In this document: piece by piece, positions 46,192-57,795 of the stretch | Layout: each line of letters begins with the position of its first letter | Position numbering within the stretch: the stretch's first letter is position 1 | Assembly (NCBI GenBank): GCA_032719365.1 | Contig: CM064867.1 | Span: 64,292,136 to 64,356,135, forward strand | Direction: 5' to 3' | Length of the DNA stretch: 64,000 nt | From: Prinsepia uniflora | Taxonomy: Eukaryota > Streptophyta > Magnoliopsida > Rosales > Rosaceae | Notes under the pieces: generated by a model | Database searches by the model: none | Seen by the model: only the letters and a program-made list of their open reading frames with translations | What the model was told of the DNA's origin: nothing | Position numbers and translations under genes: made by a program

Positions 46192-47640
46192 ATGAGGGAG
46201 CGATTACCTAATGGATGTGCAGTTATGGGTAATCCTCAGTTGGAATAATTGGGTATACATACGAGTGTAAGGATTAACAGTTATATCAAGTATAGGTATG
46301 GATATATTAGTATTCAAACATGATCCTTCCCATCTTTATTTGTTGTCAACATCCCTAAACGTACACTAAAGCTATTGCTCTTGAACTTTATTATTAGTAG
46401 TATATGTTTATGTACTATACCTAAACGTGCAATGACATCCCATCTGTTAAATTTCTCAACGAATTCTATTAAGAATAAGGATAAAGTTGTTATATCATAT
46501 GTGTCTTTCTAACGAAAATCGTTGATAAATTTAATAGATTTGTCCTTATATATCTAGATATACTTTAGGCACGTATGTTATTAAGAATAAAATTTATAGA
46601 CGATAATTAAAATTAAGTAAAATTTAGGGATACTGACAACCATTCTCCAATATAAACAATAAATTAATTAATTCCAAGTAATTAAATAAATATATAAATA
46701 TTTATTTAAATATTCAGTTATAGTCATATTTTTACAGATTCTATTTCTTCCAACTATAAAACGAAACTAATTTTTCAATTTGTTTTTCCATCTTGATTCA
46801 CCAAAAAATCGAATTGAATCAAATTAATATTTCAAATGGTTTCAAATTTTCGAAATTTATCACTCATAATTTTTTTAAAGCAATATCACTCATAATTTAA
46901 AGTATCTTTTGATAAAAAGAAAATAAAAAATTGATTACAAGTCACTAGGGTGGACACAAATCCATTAAAACTCTTAATCAATCCACTTTAAATTGTTATT
47001 TATCCAACGGTTTAAATTTGACCGGATAAAAGTTAAACAGTTTGAGAATTCAAATCGATTCGTTAGGAATAGTTTGGATTTGAAATTTTATTTTGGAAAT
47101 CTGTTAAATCCCAATTGGACCGTTATGAAATATATTAATTTTTATTAATTTTTAAATCTATTATTATATAAAGTAAAAATAATAATAAAATAAAGATACC
47201 TAGATATACCTAAATAAATATATGTATACACAAATAAAAATATAATAAAAGATTATTAAATGATAATATTTGTTTGATAAATCTTAAGATAGTGATAATG
47301 TTCGCACTCAAATCCTCAGTAAGTTTAATATATAAAATTTTGAGTATTGATAATTTTTTTATTTTTTGTATCCTTACTATTATTTTATAGCTATGTTTTT
47401 TTTTTAATATTTAAATGGTTTCAAACCATTTCGATTTAAACTAAACAATTAATAACAGTTTGAATTGAAACAATTTCATTTTTAATTTTAAAAAATTCAA
47501 AAAATTTAAATTTTAACGATTTAAATTTAAATATTATCAATATCGATATCGAGTCCGCTCTTAGAAGCCACATCAGTTAAGTTCAAGCTTGGTAAACCAC
47601 ATTACTTTTCCTAATTTATTGTGTCCACGAGTGCAAAGTG
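46192..47640. other. AT-rich intergenic region upstream of FTSH2
   Basis: I see no gene or identifiable element here. The stretch 46700-47560 is very AT-rich. It separates the solo LTR from the likely promoter. Confidence 0.6.
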
Positions 47641-47990
47641 TGTGACGTGCCCACTTGCTTAATTTTGTGGACAAATATGTGACGTGCCCTTCTAAGATCC
47701 CCAGAATAACAAAACAAAGTAAAAATATCTTGAGCGACTTCCAAGTTCCAAGTCCTCTCTGACTGATAATGGTGGGAAAAATAAAATTTCTTGAAAAACC
47801 AGATAAAAATCCAAAATGGTGAAATGGGGGGGAAGTAGCCACTGGCATAAAGACACGTACACTGCTCCGAAACCACATCCACTCCTTCAAAATACCATTT
47901 TGCTTCATCGTTCTCACCCTCAGCTTTCTCTGCAGGGTCCAGACCCTATTTATCTCGCCCCGACTCCTTAAATTTCCATTCTTGATTACT
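47641..47990 (+). promoter_or_regulatory. Putative FTSH2 promoter
   Basis: Two copies of GTGACGTGCCC at 47642-47652 and 47679-47689 carry the ACGT core of G-box-like sites. A TATA-like CTATTTATC lies at 47945-47953, which would place transcription start near 47975-47985. This is inferred from position relative to the gene. Confidence 0.45.
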
Positions 47991-48030
47991 TTCACTCACA
48001 ACTACAATCTTCCATCTACAAATTTTCAAG

Positions 48031-48908
48031 GTACACACTTTGTTCTACTGTTCCATAGCTTTTATTAGTTGGTATCTGTGATGGGTTTGTTTTCTATTGT
48101 TGAGTTTCAGTGCATTTGAGTGTGTTTTGTGCAAACTGGTATGCATAACTAGCTCTTTGTTCATCTGGGTCTTTGTAGTTATTTATCTATTTCTTGATAT
48201 TGGTAGTTGGAAAGACAAAGAATTCGGGGAGAAATTGGATGTGCTGGGTTTGAGAGGGATTTTGATGTGTTTGGCTTAATTGTATACTTGTTTCTCCAAG
48301 ATAGTTGAACATGTCCAATGGTTCATATTTAAGTTTGTATTTCATTCTGGGTTTGATTTTGGGGTTTTCCTCATTCGCATATGAAAGGGTGCTTTTATTT
48401 TGGCTTTGCTGACGAAAGTAAAGGAATTATAGGTGTTGGAAAAAAGAAAAAAATAAAAAAGATTATATGTAAAAAGACTTTGGATGGCCTTTTTTTGGAT
48501 TTTGCACTCTTTCCATTCATAAGGAATTGCTCAACTATTTGTTTTGGGGAAGATGTTGATATTCATTTATTTTGTTCTGTTAAATGTTGTGCTGCTCTAA
48601 TAATGTTGATTAATCTCTCATCTTTTGATTTAAGGTCGTTGTAATGGTATATGTAATTGAGATATTGTGCTTCTATTGAAAATAGATAATTTGTACTTCC
48701 TATTACTGGTGGTTGAGATGCAATCAAAGACTATGTTAGTCTCACAAGTAATTTATACTGCGATCATTTTTCTCCTCTATAGATGTTGAATTACTTGATT
48801 TCATTTCCGTATTCTGACTGCCGGTCTTGACATTAAAGTTCATAAGTTTGTCTTTGGAGTTGTCATTAGTTCATTAACTTACAAATGCCTTTCTTATCTT
48901 GCTTACAG
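48031..48908 (+). other. Putative 5' leader intron of FTSH2
   Basis: A donor-like AAG|GTACAC lies at 48031 and a pyrimidine-rich acceptor ends TTGCTTACAG at 48908, immediately before the start codon. T-rich composition over the 878 bp fits a plant intron. Transcript data would be needed to fix the donor. Confidence 0.5.
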
Positions 48909-51900
48909 ATGGCAGCATCATCAGCATGCCTTGTGGGGAATGGATTATCTACCCATGGTACTAAACCAAATTTGAGCAAGGACATCGTTGGGAGACATCT
49001 CTTGCACCCTTCAGCTCTTCCATCACTGGGTAAGGTGACAAGAACAGTTCTCACAAAGGCATCTCTGGACCAAAGGCAAAATGAGGGAAGAAGAGGCTTT
49101 CTCAAGTTGTTGCTTGGTAATGTGGGAATAGGAGCACCTGCTTTACATGGAGCAGGGAATGCTTTGGCTGCCGATGATCAAGGGGTCTCTTCTTCAAGAA
49201 TGTCTTACTCTAGGTTCTTGGAGTATCTGGACAAGGGCAGGGTAACTAAAGTTGATTTATTTGAGAATGCAACCATAGCTATTGTTGAGGCAGTTTCTCC
49301 TGAGTTAGGTAACAGATTGCAGCGCGTCCGCGTTCAACTTCCTGGACTAAGCCAAGAACTCCTCCAGAAGTTCAGAGAAAAGAACATTGACTTTGCAGCA
49401 CATAATGCTCAAGAAGACTCAGGCTCTCTTTTATTCAACCTGATTGGAAATCTGGCTTTCCCACTAATTTTAATTGGGGGTTTGTTCCTACTTTCAAGGC
49501 GTTCATCTGGAGGCATGGGTGGCCCTGGTGGACCTGGATTTCCCCTACAGTTTGGTCAGTCCAAAGCCAAGTTCCAAATGGAACCAAGCACTGGAGTAAC
49601 ATTTGATGATGTTGCCGGGGTAGATGAAGCCAAGCAGGATTTCGTGGAGGTGGTGGAATTCTTAAAGAAACCTGAGAGGTTCACTGCAGTTGGGGCTCGC
49701 ATTCCTAAAGGGGTTCTTCTTGTTGGCCCTCCAGGAACTGGGAAGACTCTGCTAGCCAAGGCAATTGCTGGTGAAGCTGGTGTCCCATTTTTCTCCATCT
49801 CAGGTTCTGAGTTTGTTGAAATGTTTGTTGGTGTGGGTGCTTCCCGAGTTCGTGATCTTTTTAAGAAGGCCAAGGAGAATGCACCTTGCATTGTATTTGT
49901 TGATGAAATTGATGCTGTTGGACGGCAAAGAGGAACAGGAATTGGAGGAGGGAATGATGAAAGAGAACAAACTCTTAATCAGCTTCTGACGGAAATGGAT
50001 GGTTTTGAGGGAAACACAGGAATCATTGTGGTTGCAGCAACTAACAGGGCAGACATTCTTGATTCTGCCTTGCTGAGGCCTGGGCGATTTGATAGGCAGG
50101 TGTCTGTTGATGTTCCAGATATCCGGGGCCGAACAGACATCTTAAAGGTTCATGCTAGCAACAAGAAGTTCGATGGAAATGTTTCTCTTGATGTTGTAGC
50201 CATGAGGACACCTGGATTTAGTGGAGCAGATCTTGCAAACCTCCTAAATGAAGCAGCTATATTGGCTGGTAGGCGCGGGAAGTCAGCAATTTCACCTAAA
50301 GAGATTGATGATTCAATTGATAGAATTGTGGCTGGAATGGAAGGAACGGTGATGACAGATGGAAAGAGTAAAAGTTTGGTGGCATATCACGAAGTTGGGC
50401 ATGCTGTCTGTGGGTAAGTGATGAATTGGTCTCTGGGTTTTATTTCTTGCAGGAATTCTCTTCATGAAAATATTTGTCAGATCGAGGTTCATTCATAATA
50501 CTGGTTTCTTCTTCACATTGCACCCATGAATATTTTGCATTGTGAATTTACTTATTATTATTTTTCATTCAGGCTTTAGTATAGATATAAATTAGAATAA
50601 AGCATGATTTGTTTTACATAAGATTAGTTGCTTTAAAATGATTGACAGATTTTCTGTAATCTTGAGTTCGAACTCATTCTGGCTCTAATGAGCCTTAAAC
50701 ATTGACTTCAAAACTGAATCATTAGAAGTTAAATTTTTTTTTATGTCACAGAAACTAAACGCAGTTTTATCAAATTAGTTTTAACCAAGTAGATGATGAT
50801 CTAGTGAAAATTTAACCAAGTTTTATGGCCTTAGGATCTTGGCTGCCATTGATGGCACTATAATACTAAACCCAAAACCTCTTCTTCTCCCGCCCTAGCA
50901 ATTATTTTTCTGGTTACTGATAGAAACATATTGTAAGTTCCCTATTGCTCCTTGCTTTTCTCGTATGTTCATTTATTTCTACTCACCACCATGCTATCGT
51001 CCTATATATCTGGAGTTATGTTACTTAAGTTTTTATTGGTTGTGTTTGTGAAGGTCAAATAACATGTTAGAAAAATTATAAGAAAGGAAACTAAAATTAA
51101 CCCACACAATGTTTATGTTTTGTTCAATGCAGGACATTGACTCCAGGGCACGATGCTGTCCAAAAAGTGACCCTTGTCCCTCGTGGTCAGGCACGTGGTC
51201 TCACCTGGTTTATTCCTGGCGATGATCCTACCTTGATCTCCAAGCAGCAGCTATTTGCAAGAATTGTTGGTGGGCTTGGTGGTAGAGCTGCAGAGGAAAT
51301 TATCTTTGGTGAGCCCGAGGTGACAACAGGTGCAGCTGGTGATTTGCAGCAGATCACTGGCTTGGCCAAACAGGTAATTTAGCATATTCATATCTTCTTA
51401 TAGAAATTGAAACTTCCAAATAAGTTTGGTCCTTGGGCTTATGAAATGTGATGTGAAACTTGTAGCTCTGTCATACGTTGAAAGAATTAAAGTTATATTG
51501 TCGGTTTTAAGGCAGATTTTTTAATTTGCAAGTTTTAAGTAATGCGTCCAGTAATGCTTGTTGGGTTGCTATCCTTAGCTACTTTAACATATTAAAATCA
51601 AATATACTGATTAACTTAATTCGCGTTGTTGTTACAGATGGTCACCACATTTGGAATGTCGGACATTGGTCCATGGTCATTGATGGAAGCGTCCCAGAGC
51701 GGTGATGTCATTATGAGAATGATGGCAAGGAACTCAATGTCAGAAAAGCTTGCTGAAGACATTGATTCTGCTATTAAGAGATTATCTGACGAAGCATATG
51801 AGATTGCATTGACCCACATAAGAAACAACCGCGAAGCCATTGACAAAATCGTTGAGGTCCTTCTTGAGAAGGAAACCTTGACTGGGGATGAATTCCGAGC

Positions 51901-51976
51901 ACTCCTCTCCGAGTTCGTTGAAATCCCTGTTGAAAATCGGGTCCCTGCTGCAGTTCCCTCCCCAGTGGCTGTTTAG
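48909..51976 (+). CDS. FTSH2: Thylakoid FtsH zinc metalloprotease, FTSH2/VAR2 type (three coding exons)
   Basis: Coding exons are 48909-50413, 51133-51373 and 51638-51976, with GT..AG introns, giving 694 residues, close to the roughly 695 of Arabidopsis FTSH2. This membrane AAA protease degrades damaged photosystem II D1 protein as a hexamer with type A subunits. Residues 1-60 look like a chloroplast transit peptide. A twin-arginine (61-62) and hydrophobic stretch ending NALAADD suggest a lumen-targeting signal. An N-terminal lumenal domain is followed by a membrane segment (about 175-196) and a glycine-rich linker. AAA motifs are Walker A GPPGTGKT (273-280), Walker B IVFVDEID (328-335) and the second region of homology (377-396). 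The zinc site is HEVGH (494-498), with D572 as probable third ligand. An upstream in-frame ATG at 48885 lies in the intron tract, and MAASSACL matches the family start. FTSH8 is the close alternative name. Confidence 0.95.
50414..51132 (+). other. FTSH2: FTSH2 intron 1 (719 bp)
   Basis: It begins GTAAGTG and ends TTCAATGCAG. It splits a glycine codon after two bases, just after the zinc motif. Confidence 0.9.
51374..51637 (+). other. FTSH2: FTSH2 intron 2 (264 bp)
   Basis: It begins GTAATTT and ends GTTGTTACAG. It lies between codons (phase 0), joining ..LAKQ to MVTTFGM... Confidence 0.9.
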
Positions 51977-52274
51977 ATAGTGTAACTCATACTGTCATAC
52001 GCTTAGCTAAACATCTATAATTGGTTAAATGTATAAAAGCTGTAATTTTTTGGATGTAAAGTACTGTAATGTGATGACCAATATACTTTGGCCTTTGGTC
52101 TGTATGACAATCCTTGTGACACTCACTTTTCCCTCTTCTCTTGCATGTATTGGCCAGCACCTGCTTAGCCTCACTAATATTTATTAGATCTATTGGTCTC
52201 CGTTTTCTGGGAGTTGAGTCCATGAAGAACCAAGCACCATGTCTCCCATCTCTATTCTGTCTTCCCCGCTTTCT
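51977..52274 (+). other. FTSH2 3' untranslated and flanking sequence
   Basis: T-rich, A-rich sequence follows the stop codon, and the transcript end is probably near 52080-52150. No canonical AATAAA is present, although TATAAA-like and TAAATG-like hexamers occur. Confidence 0.4.
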
Positions 52275-52374
52275 ATTGACTGGAGAGGACAACAAGACAC
52301 GTGGCAACCAGTCATTTGCTTGTAATTGATTGGAGAGGACAACAAGACATGTGGCAGCCAATCATTTGCTTATA
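52275..52374 (+). repeat. 50-bp tandem duplication with G-box, CCAAT and TATA-like motifs
   Basis: Two units (52275-52324 and 52325-52374) differ at few positions. Unit 1 has ACACGTGGCA with a perfect CACGTG; unit 2 has ACATGTGGCA. Unit 2 contains GCCAATC and ends in CTTATAAATG, a good TATA box. The arrangement looks like a small promoter, but no gene follows. Confidence 0.75.
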
Positions 52375-52379
52375 AATGA

Positions 52380-53160
52380 CAGTACAGGTTAAGTGACTAA
52401 GCTACTCTGTTATGCAAGCTCACTCAATAGAATTTTATGGATTAAATGAAATTGGGGCAACGTAGATGACGGAATAGCCAATTAGTTGGGTTAAGTTGAA
52501 AAATCACGTTGCAAAGACGAAACTATGTGGCAAATTCAATAAGAGGAAAATAAACAACAGTAATTCAATGAATAATAATGTTAGCCCATCCAGTATTATT
52601 CGCAAAGAAGCAGCACTTAATAACTAATATTTTTTTCCCCCCAAAAAAAAAAAACTAATATTTTCAATTCAGGAAATCATATTTTTTTCTAAATCAAATT
52701 TAAGAGCCATGTTTCCTAAATGAAGTTTTTGTTCTTAAAGCTAGCGAACAGTTCAGGGGGAAAATAACAAGGGTTATTTGTTATCGTTTTGTAGAACAAT
52801 TTTTCAATTTTCAAATACAAAAACAGTTATAAAACAAATTTGGTAACTCATTTTTTGAAAAATGAAAACATAGAATACAATAATTTGTTTACGTTGTAGG
52901 AAACTATTCCTGCCCAATTTTATATATTTTTTTAATTTTAGGAGCCAAATGTCCCAAAGCAACCCTTGCTAGACCTCCACACGAAACCTAGTATGTGGAG
53001 CGAAGGGGCGGACCACTCGTGTGAATCTCTTTCTTGTGAATGGTGAAGTGTAGAGATGCTGAATGAGCTGAGTGTAATAGGACTTTAGTCACGATCGATC
53101 CTTAGATGAACAGACTAGGAAGCAAGTACGCATTTTAACTCAAATGCAGGTGTGTCACCA
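52380..53160. other. Intergenic region downstream of FTSH2
   Basis: No gene is visible. Sequence is AT-rich to about 52930; beyond that it is unassigned and merges into the Athila/Tat-like fragment. Confidence 0.5.
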
Positions 53161-53843
53161 AGACTTATATTTAAGCTTTCACGATGTACTTTATTTCTAT
53201 TATGTGAGTATCTTTGTCACATACTTTGAGTGCAAACATAACCATTTACATATTGAGTGAAATTATGAGTGCATAGCCTTGTGAGTTGATTCATACTTGT
53301 TTTGGACATGCTAAAATCCATACACACCATTGTTTACTCATTGTCTTATTTGTTGAAACATTTGACACTTCTTATTAACTCTTAAATTTCTTAAGCTAAA
53401 TTGATTTCTAAGTATAAATCTTTGATGCCATAACTATAATGATGAAATTTTGAGACAAAATGGTTAAGGGTTTAGTTGTTTGAATTCTTAGTTTAATTTA
53501 TTATTTGTTAAGGACTAACAAAGTACAAGTGTGAGGATATTTGATAAGTCTTTATTTAAGCATCATTTTATATCAATTTTATACCCTTCATGCTTATCTT
53601 TTAATGTATAAACGCAAAACAATAGGAGAACATAATTAATTTGTGATAAATGTGCAGAATTAGGTAGAGTTCGGAATTATGAGAATTTGAGCGAAAAAAT
53701 CATCTCAATCGGAGTTGTATTGAACAAGTTATGATAAAAAAAAAATGCCCACCAAAAAGTGCAACAGATTTTGGTAGGAAGCTACCGAATCTATTATTTC
53801 AGCCCAAAGACCATTTCGGCCAGTGCCTGCCAACAACCTAAGA
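53160..53843 (+). mobile_element. Athila/Tat-like 3' end and LTR start, interrupted at 53844
   Basis: The stretch 53160-53540 resembles 27880-28400 in layout, including CTAACAAAGTACAAGTGTG before a purine-rich stretch. An LTR-like start TGATAAGTC lies at 53542. The sequence resumes at 60512 beyond the gag-only element, as the TAAGA duplication shows. Confidence 0.5.
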
Positions 53844-56559
53844 TGACGGGACCCGTCCCCAACTAGACCTCAAAAACCGTACCCGGTCCTGCTCCCATCT
53901 GACAAGTCAACTGAAGTCCCGAAACGATCCTTCAGTACCTATCAGGCAAGGGATAGTTGCGCTGATTTCCGTTTATACCTTCGCCTCGAGATCAGCCCCG
54001 AACGTTGTGCCACGGCCTGGAGGGTCAACAAAACAGAAAAGGTGTGAGTGGACAAAAATATATTCGTTAAAACACATTTGAAAAGACCTCATTTACCCTC
54101 TAGTTTATCAAATCATGCATGCATAGGGAAAAACGAATGAATGACAATCACCGGCTTTCCAGCCAGATCACCTAACAAATCAAAATCCTGGCTCTCAGGC
54201 CAAACACATGAAAGCATAGTCACCTGGCCACACAGACCAGAACTCGTATACGTAATCACAATCAACATTAACCAGTACCATGCACGAGGTCATCAATCAA
54301 TTACTCAATCAATCAATCCGCACTGTTCTCAAGTGCATAAGCCATCACATAATTACATCCGTACTAGGCCATAACCCCGAGCATTAGCCGTCTGGGAACA
54401 CCCCGAGCTCCGGCTATCTGGGAAAACTTATCACCCCGAGTACCAGCCGCCTGGGAACACCCCTAGCTCCGGCTGCCTGGGAACAATCACAATTATATCC
54501 CCGAGCTCCGGTCGTCTGGGACTACCCCTAGCTTCGATCGTCTGGGCATTCATAGTCACAATCACAATCACAAGGAAAACCATCCGGGATCATATCCCAA
54601 AACATGTCAGTCAAATCCATGACCCAATCCAAGTTAAATCATTACCAATCGGGACTCAAGCCCACATATCCTTTACACGTAAATCCGTAAAATCACATAG
54701 AAAACATTATAATAATCCAGAAATCATTCTTTATCCATTTTGAAATCATTTTGACTCCGGGCCTAGCCCAAAATATCATTTACACATTTCCTCGAAAAGC
54801 GTGCCCGAATTACCGATTAAAATAATCATTAAATCATAAATAATCATCCAAACAAATCATGACATCATTGCAAACCAAATCATGCAATCAATCATGTAAA
54901 ACATTTAACTATGCATGCATATCAAGTTATAAAATAAACGTCCACTCACACACCGTCCGATTGCTCGTTTCCCGCGCTGCACGCGTTTCCGTAATTTCCC
55001 ATACGTGCCAGAAATCCCGAATCCTGTTCACAATCATTATTCAAGGTTATAAACAAGTCAATTTACATCATCTAATTTTCTCATAATTTTCCGGGAATTT
55101 AATATTAATTAAAGACGTAACTTAAATCTTCGGACCCTCGAAACATTATCGAGACGGTGTCCGATTGACACGAAACCAGTTTTAAAATGTCCGTTACATT
55201 ACAGGGAGTAAAACACCTGTTGGAACTTTCCTCAGAAAACGTGCCACGCGCCCTCACGCGCCGCCGCAAGCGGCTCTACAGTGTTGCTACAGTTACCTTC
55301 TCTACCCGTTTACCTGGTAAACGGAGCTTATGACCCGCGATTCAACCCGATTCATTCCTATCCAATTCGAACTCAATTACTCTTGTTCTTTCAATCATTA
55401 GCCTTAAACCAATATGGATTACAGGTCTGTGAATTTAATTGACCCAAACAAGCTCTGAAACCCTTCGACTCAATAAGAACACCCGACGGGCCTTCATTCG
55501 GGTTCCATCTCAGTTCATGTCATATCATTAAATTGATCATACAGGAAGCATTCTACGTCCATTCTAAGCATAAAGGTGCAATCAATTTCAGAAATCCTTA
55601 CCTCCAAGTAATCGAACCCAAGCTCCCACTTCAATGGCGTCGCAGCATCTGTTCATCACCAATTCACGATCAATTCACTTCGAATTTGATCCCAGTCGAC
55701 TCGTCTTAGGTCCAGTAAGCTTACTCAAACGTTCATTTCCATCAATTAAGCCTCCAACAAGAAATTCAATTCGAAATCATCAATTCAAGGTTTCGGGTAT
55801 TTTTCTGATTTCCCAGTCCCCTTTCTTTTCGATTTTCACTCACTTCCCTCGCATAAAGCTCTCTGTTTAATCTCAGTTTTACAATGGACTCGTGATCAAT
55901 CAATTTGCACAAATTCAAATACCCAAGGTGGACGGTTTGGTTGTTCTCCGTTTTGTGTTGTTTTTGATCATGTATTAACTAAATGCTAATTATACAACAA
56001 ATTAATTAATTAATTTAAGTGTACACCAAAGCACTCATGTGCTACTAATCTCCCTCATCAAGTGACACATGTCACCCAACAATAAATCCTTATCCAATTT
56101 AGCTGAATCAGCTAGGACCACCGTCCCATATACCATGCTGTGGTAAAATTACCATTTTACCCTTGCCATACTAATTACCAAAATACCCCTCATATTTCTA
56201 GACCCATAAGTTTCTCGTTCGGACTCCGATTGGCGCATGCCGCCTGTCTATGGATTCAGCGTCCCGAGACCTACCCAATGGTACTCCCGGAAAGTCCAAA
56301 CCATGTTCCGATCAAAAAGTCAACTTTCGGCCCCTTTTACCAACTTCCGCACGTCATAACTTTCTCCTCGAATGTCGAAATTGGACGTGCCACCTGTCTA
56401 TGAACTCGTGACGTCCCATACTACGTCACGGTCATCGGTCAAAGTCTGTTTGACCGCTCAAATTAAAAGTCAACTTTTTGCCCAATTCCGGGGGCAAAAT
56501 CGTCCTTTTCTTCAATTTTTTTTCCAAATTTTCATGTTTTGAATTTCCGGGGCGTTACA
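53844..56559 (-). repeat. 3' LTR of the gag-only element
   Basis: It runs from TGACGGGACCC to GGGCGTTACA on the plus strand. The first bases differ from the other copy by one substitution (TGACGGG against TGACAGG). It carries a 'ccccgagctccggc..tctggga' minisatellite at 54372-54548. Confidence 0.95.
54372..54548. repeat. LTR minisatellite, CCCCGAGCTCCGGC..CTGGGA units
   Basis: Six or seven imperfect units of about 25 bp; the same array recurs at 58324-58500 in the other LTR. It corresponds in position to the 'gacgtcgtagatcctgg' repeats of the plus-strand LTRs at 15045-15210 and 45590-45740. Confidence 0.8.
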
Positions 56560-56573
56560 ACCTTCCCCCCTTA
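56560..56573 (-). other. Polypurine tract of the gag-only element
   Basis: On the minus strand it reads AAGGGGGGAAGGT, next to TGTAACGCCCC. The preceding AATTTCGAGGACGAAATTCT is the conserved superfamily sequence. Confidence 0.88.
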
Positions 56574-56784
56574 AAGAATTTCGTCCTCGAAATTCAGTCA
56601 CAAACATAACAGTACAACATACACAATAAACACACAACAGTACAACGACCCAAGCCACAACACTCATATAACAGTACGAGAGTACATAACTTTACATCAC
56701 AACCACTACATACAACAGTTCAACTATACAGTACTACTTACATATCATACAAAGATACAAACGTTAAGTCACGAGGTATCACCA

Positions 56785-57761
56785 TTAACTCCCCCCGGGT
56801 GGTGCATTAGCAAGTGGGCCCGAAGGTCGACCACGTCCTCGTGGTGCACCCCTAGTGCTAGCAGCTCCTCGTCCACCTGCGGATCGAGCAGTGGAGGCCG
56901 TCTCTGAGCCCGGTTCTATAGTGCCACCCGTGGGACGATAAGGACAAAATCGCTTAATGTGCCCAGCTTTCCCACAGAAATAACAACCCTCTGTGCTTAG
57001 TCGTCCAGGTCGACCGCCCCTATCTTGTTGATCTGAAACATTCTGATTATTCCTTTGCTCAATTTCATCATCATGAGAACTTAATCGAGATCCCCAAGAT
57101 CCCCCAGAAGGATCAAGGTTACCACTACTTCTTTTTGGTGGTCCCTGAGACATCACCCCAGTCTCCTGACGCTCTCGGCGTTGTCCAGAACGTTCTCGGG
57201 GAGGCAAAGTCGCTTCTACACGAGTAGCAGCATCTGATAACTCTCGAAGTGTGGCATAATATCCAACCGTCACAGCGGACCGAATCTCATTCTTCAGTCC
57301 GTACTCAAATCGGCGACACTTATCCTCTTCATTAGTCACATATAGAGGAGCAAAATTTGATAGATTCAAGAATTTCTGCTCATATTCCACCACTGGCAGA
57401 GTCCGCTGCCGCAATTCCAAAAACTCAACCTCTTTCGCATTACGAAATGAGCGGGGGTAAAACTGATCCAGGAAGCGCTCCCGAAAAGCCTCCCAAGTCA
57501 AAGTATGGGCATTTAACCCAGTCAGTTGCAACCCAAGCCACCACCGGTAGGCGTTGCCACTCAACATAAAGGTAGCTAATAAAACCATATCCTCCTGTGA
57601 ACATCTCATAAAATCCGTTCGAATTGAATAAGCCATTCATAGGCCTCTTCTGGGTCAGTCTGGCCCGTAAATCTAGTGGCTCCCAGACGTTGGGCTCTCT
57701 CAACATCTGGACTCCCTAACTCATCGTCAGGCCGTACACAGGGCTCACGTCTCGGAGGCAT
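56785..57761 (-). CDS. Ty3/gypsy-type Gag with CCHC zinc knuckle, frameshifted near its N terminus
   Basis: The long frame (283 codons from 57636 to the stop at 56785) matches a retrotransposon capsid domain at about residues 20-115: LATFMLSGNAYRWW, TWEAFRERFLDQFYP, EFLELRQ. It also has a zinc knuckle C218-x2-C221-x4-H226-x4-C231 (CYFCGKAGHIKRFC) and an arginine-glycine-rich tail. The N-terminal part lies in another frame: an ATG at 57761, 20 bases from the primer site, starts 51 codons (MPPRREPCVRP...) ending at a stop at 57608-57606, overlapping the start of the long frame. Joined in the expected order they would make a usual Gag, so one frameshift near 57606-57636 separates them. Gag packages the RNA into virus-like particles. 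No pol follows. Confidence 0.88.
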
Positions 57762-57780
57762 AACAGATCCGTAACCAAAT

Positions 57781-57792
57781 GCTCTGATACCA
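57781..57792 (-). other. Primer binding site (initiator tRNA-Met) of the gag-only element
   Basis: The minus strand reads TGGTATCAGAGC, an exact match to the common plant primer site, three bases from the LTR end at 57796. Confidence 0.93.
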
Positions 57793-57795
57793 ATT

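Noticed and set aside
47573..47995. Minus-strand frame of 140 codons upstream of FTSH2
   Set aside because: It overlaps the likely promoter and leader of the gene on the other strand and shows no recognisable domain.
49556..49891. Minus-strand frame of 111 codons within FTSH2 exon 1
   Set aside because: It is a shadow of the AAA domain coding sequence.
54372..54548. CRISPR-like array suggested by regular repeats
   Set aside because: The repeats are imperfect, the spacers are short and similar to each other, no cas genes exist, and the setting is a plant LTR. It is a minisatellite.
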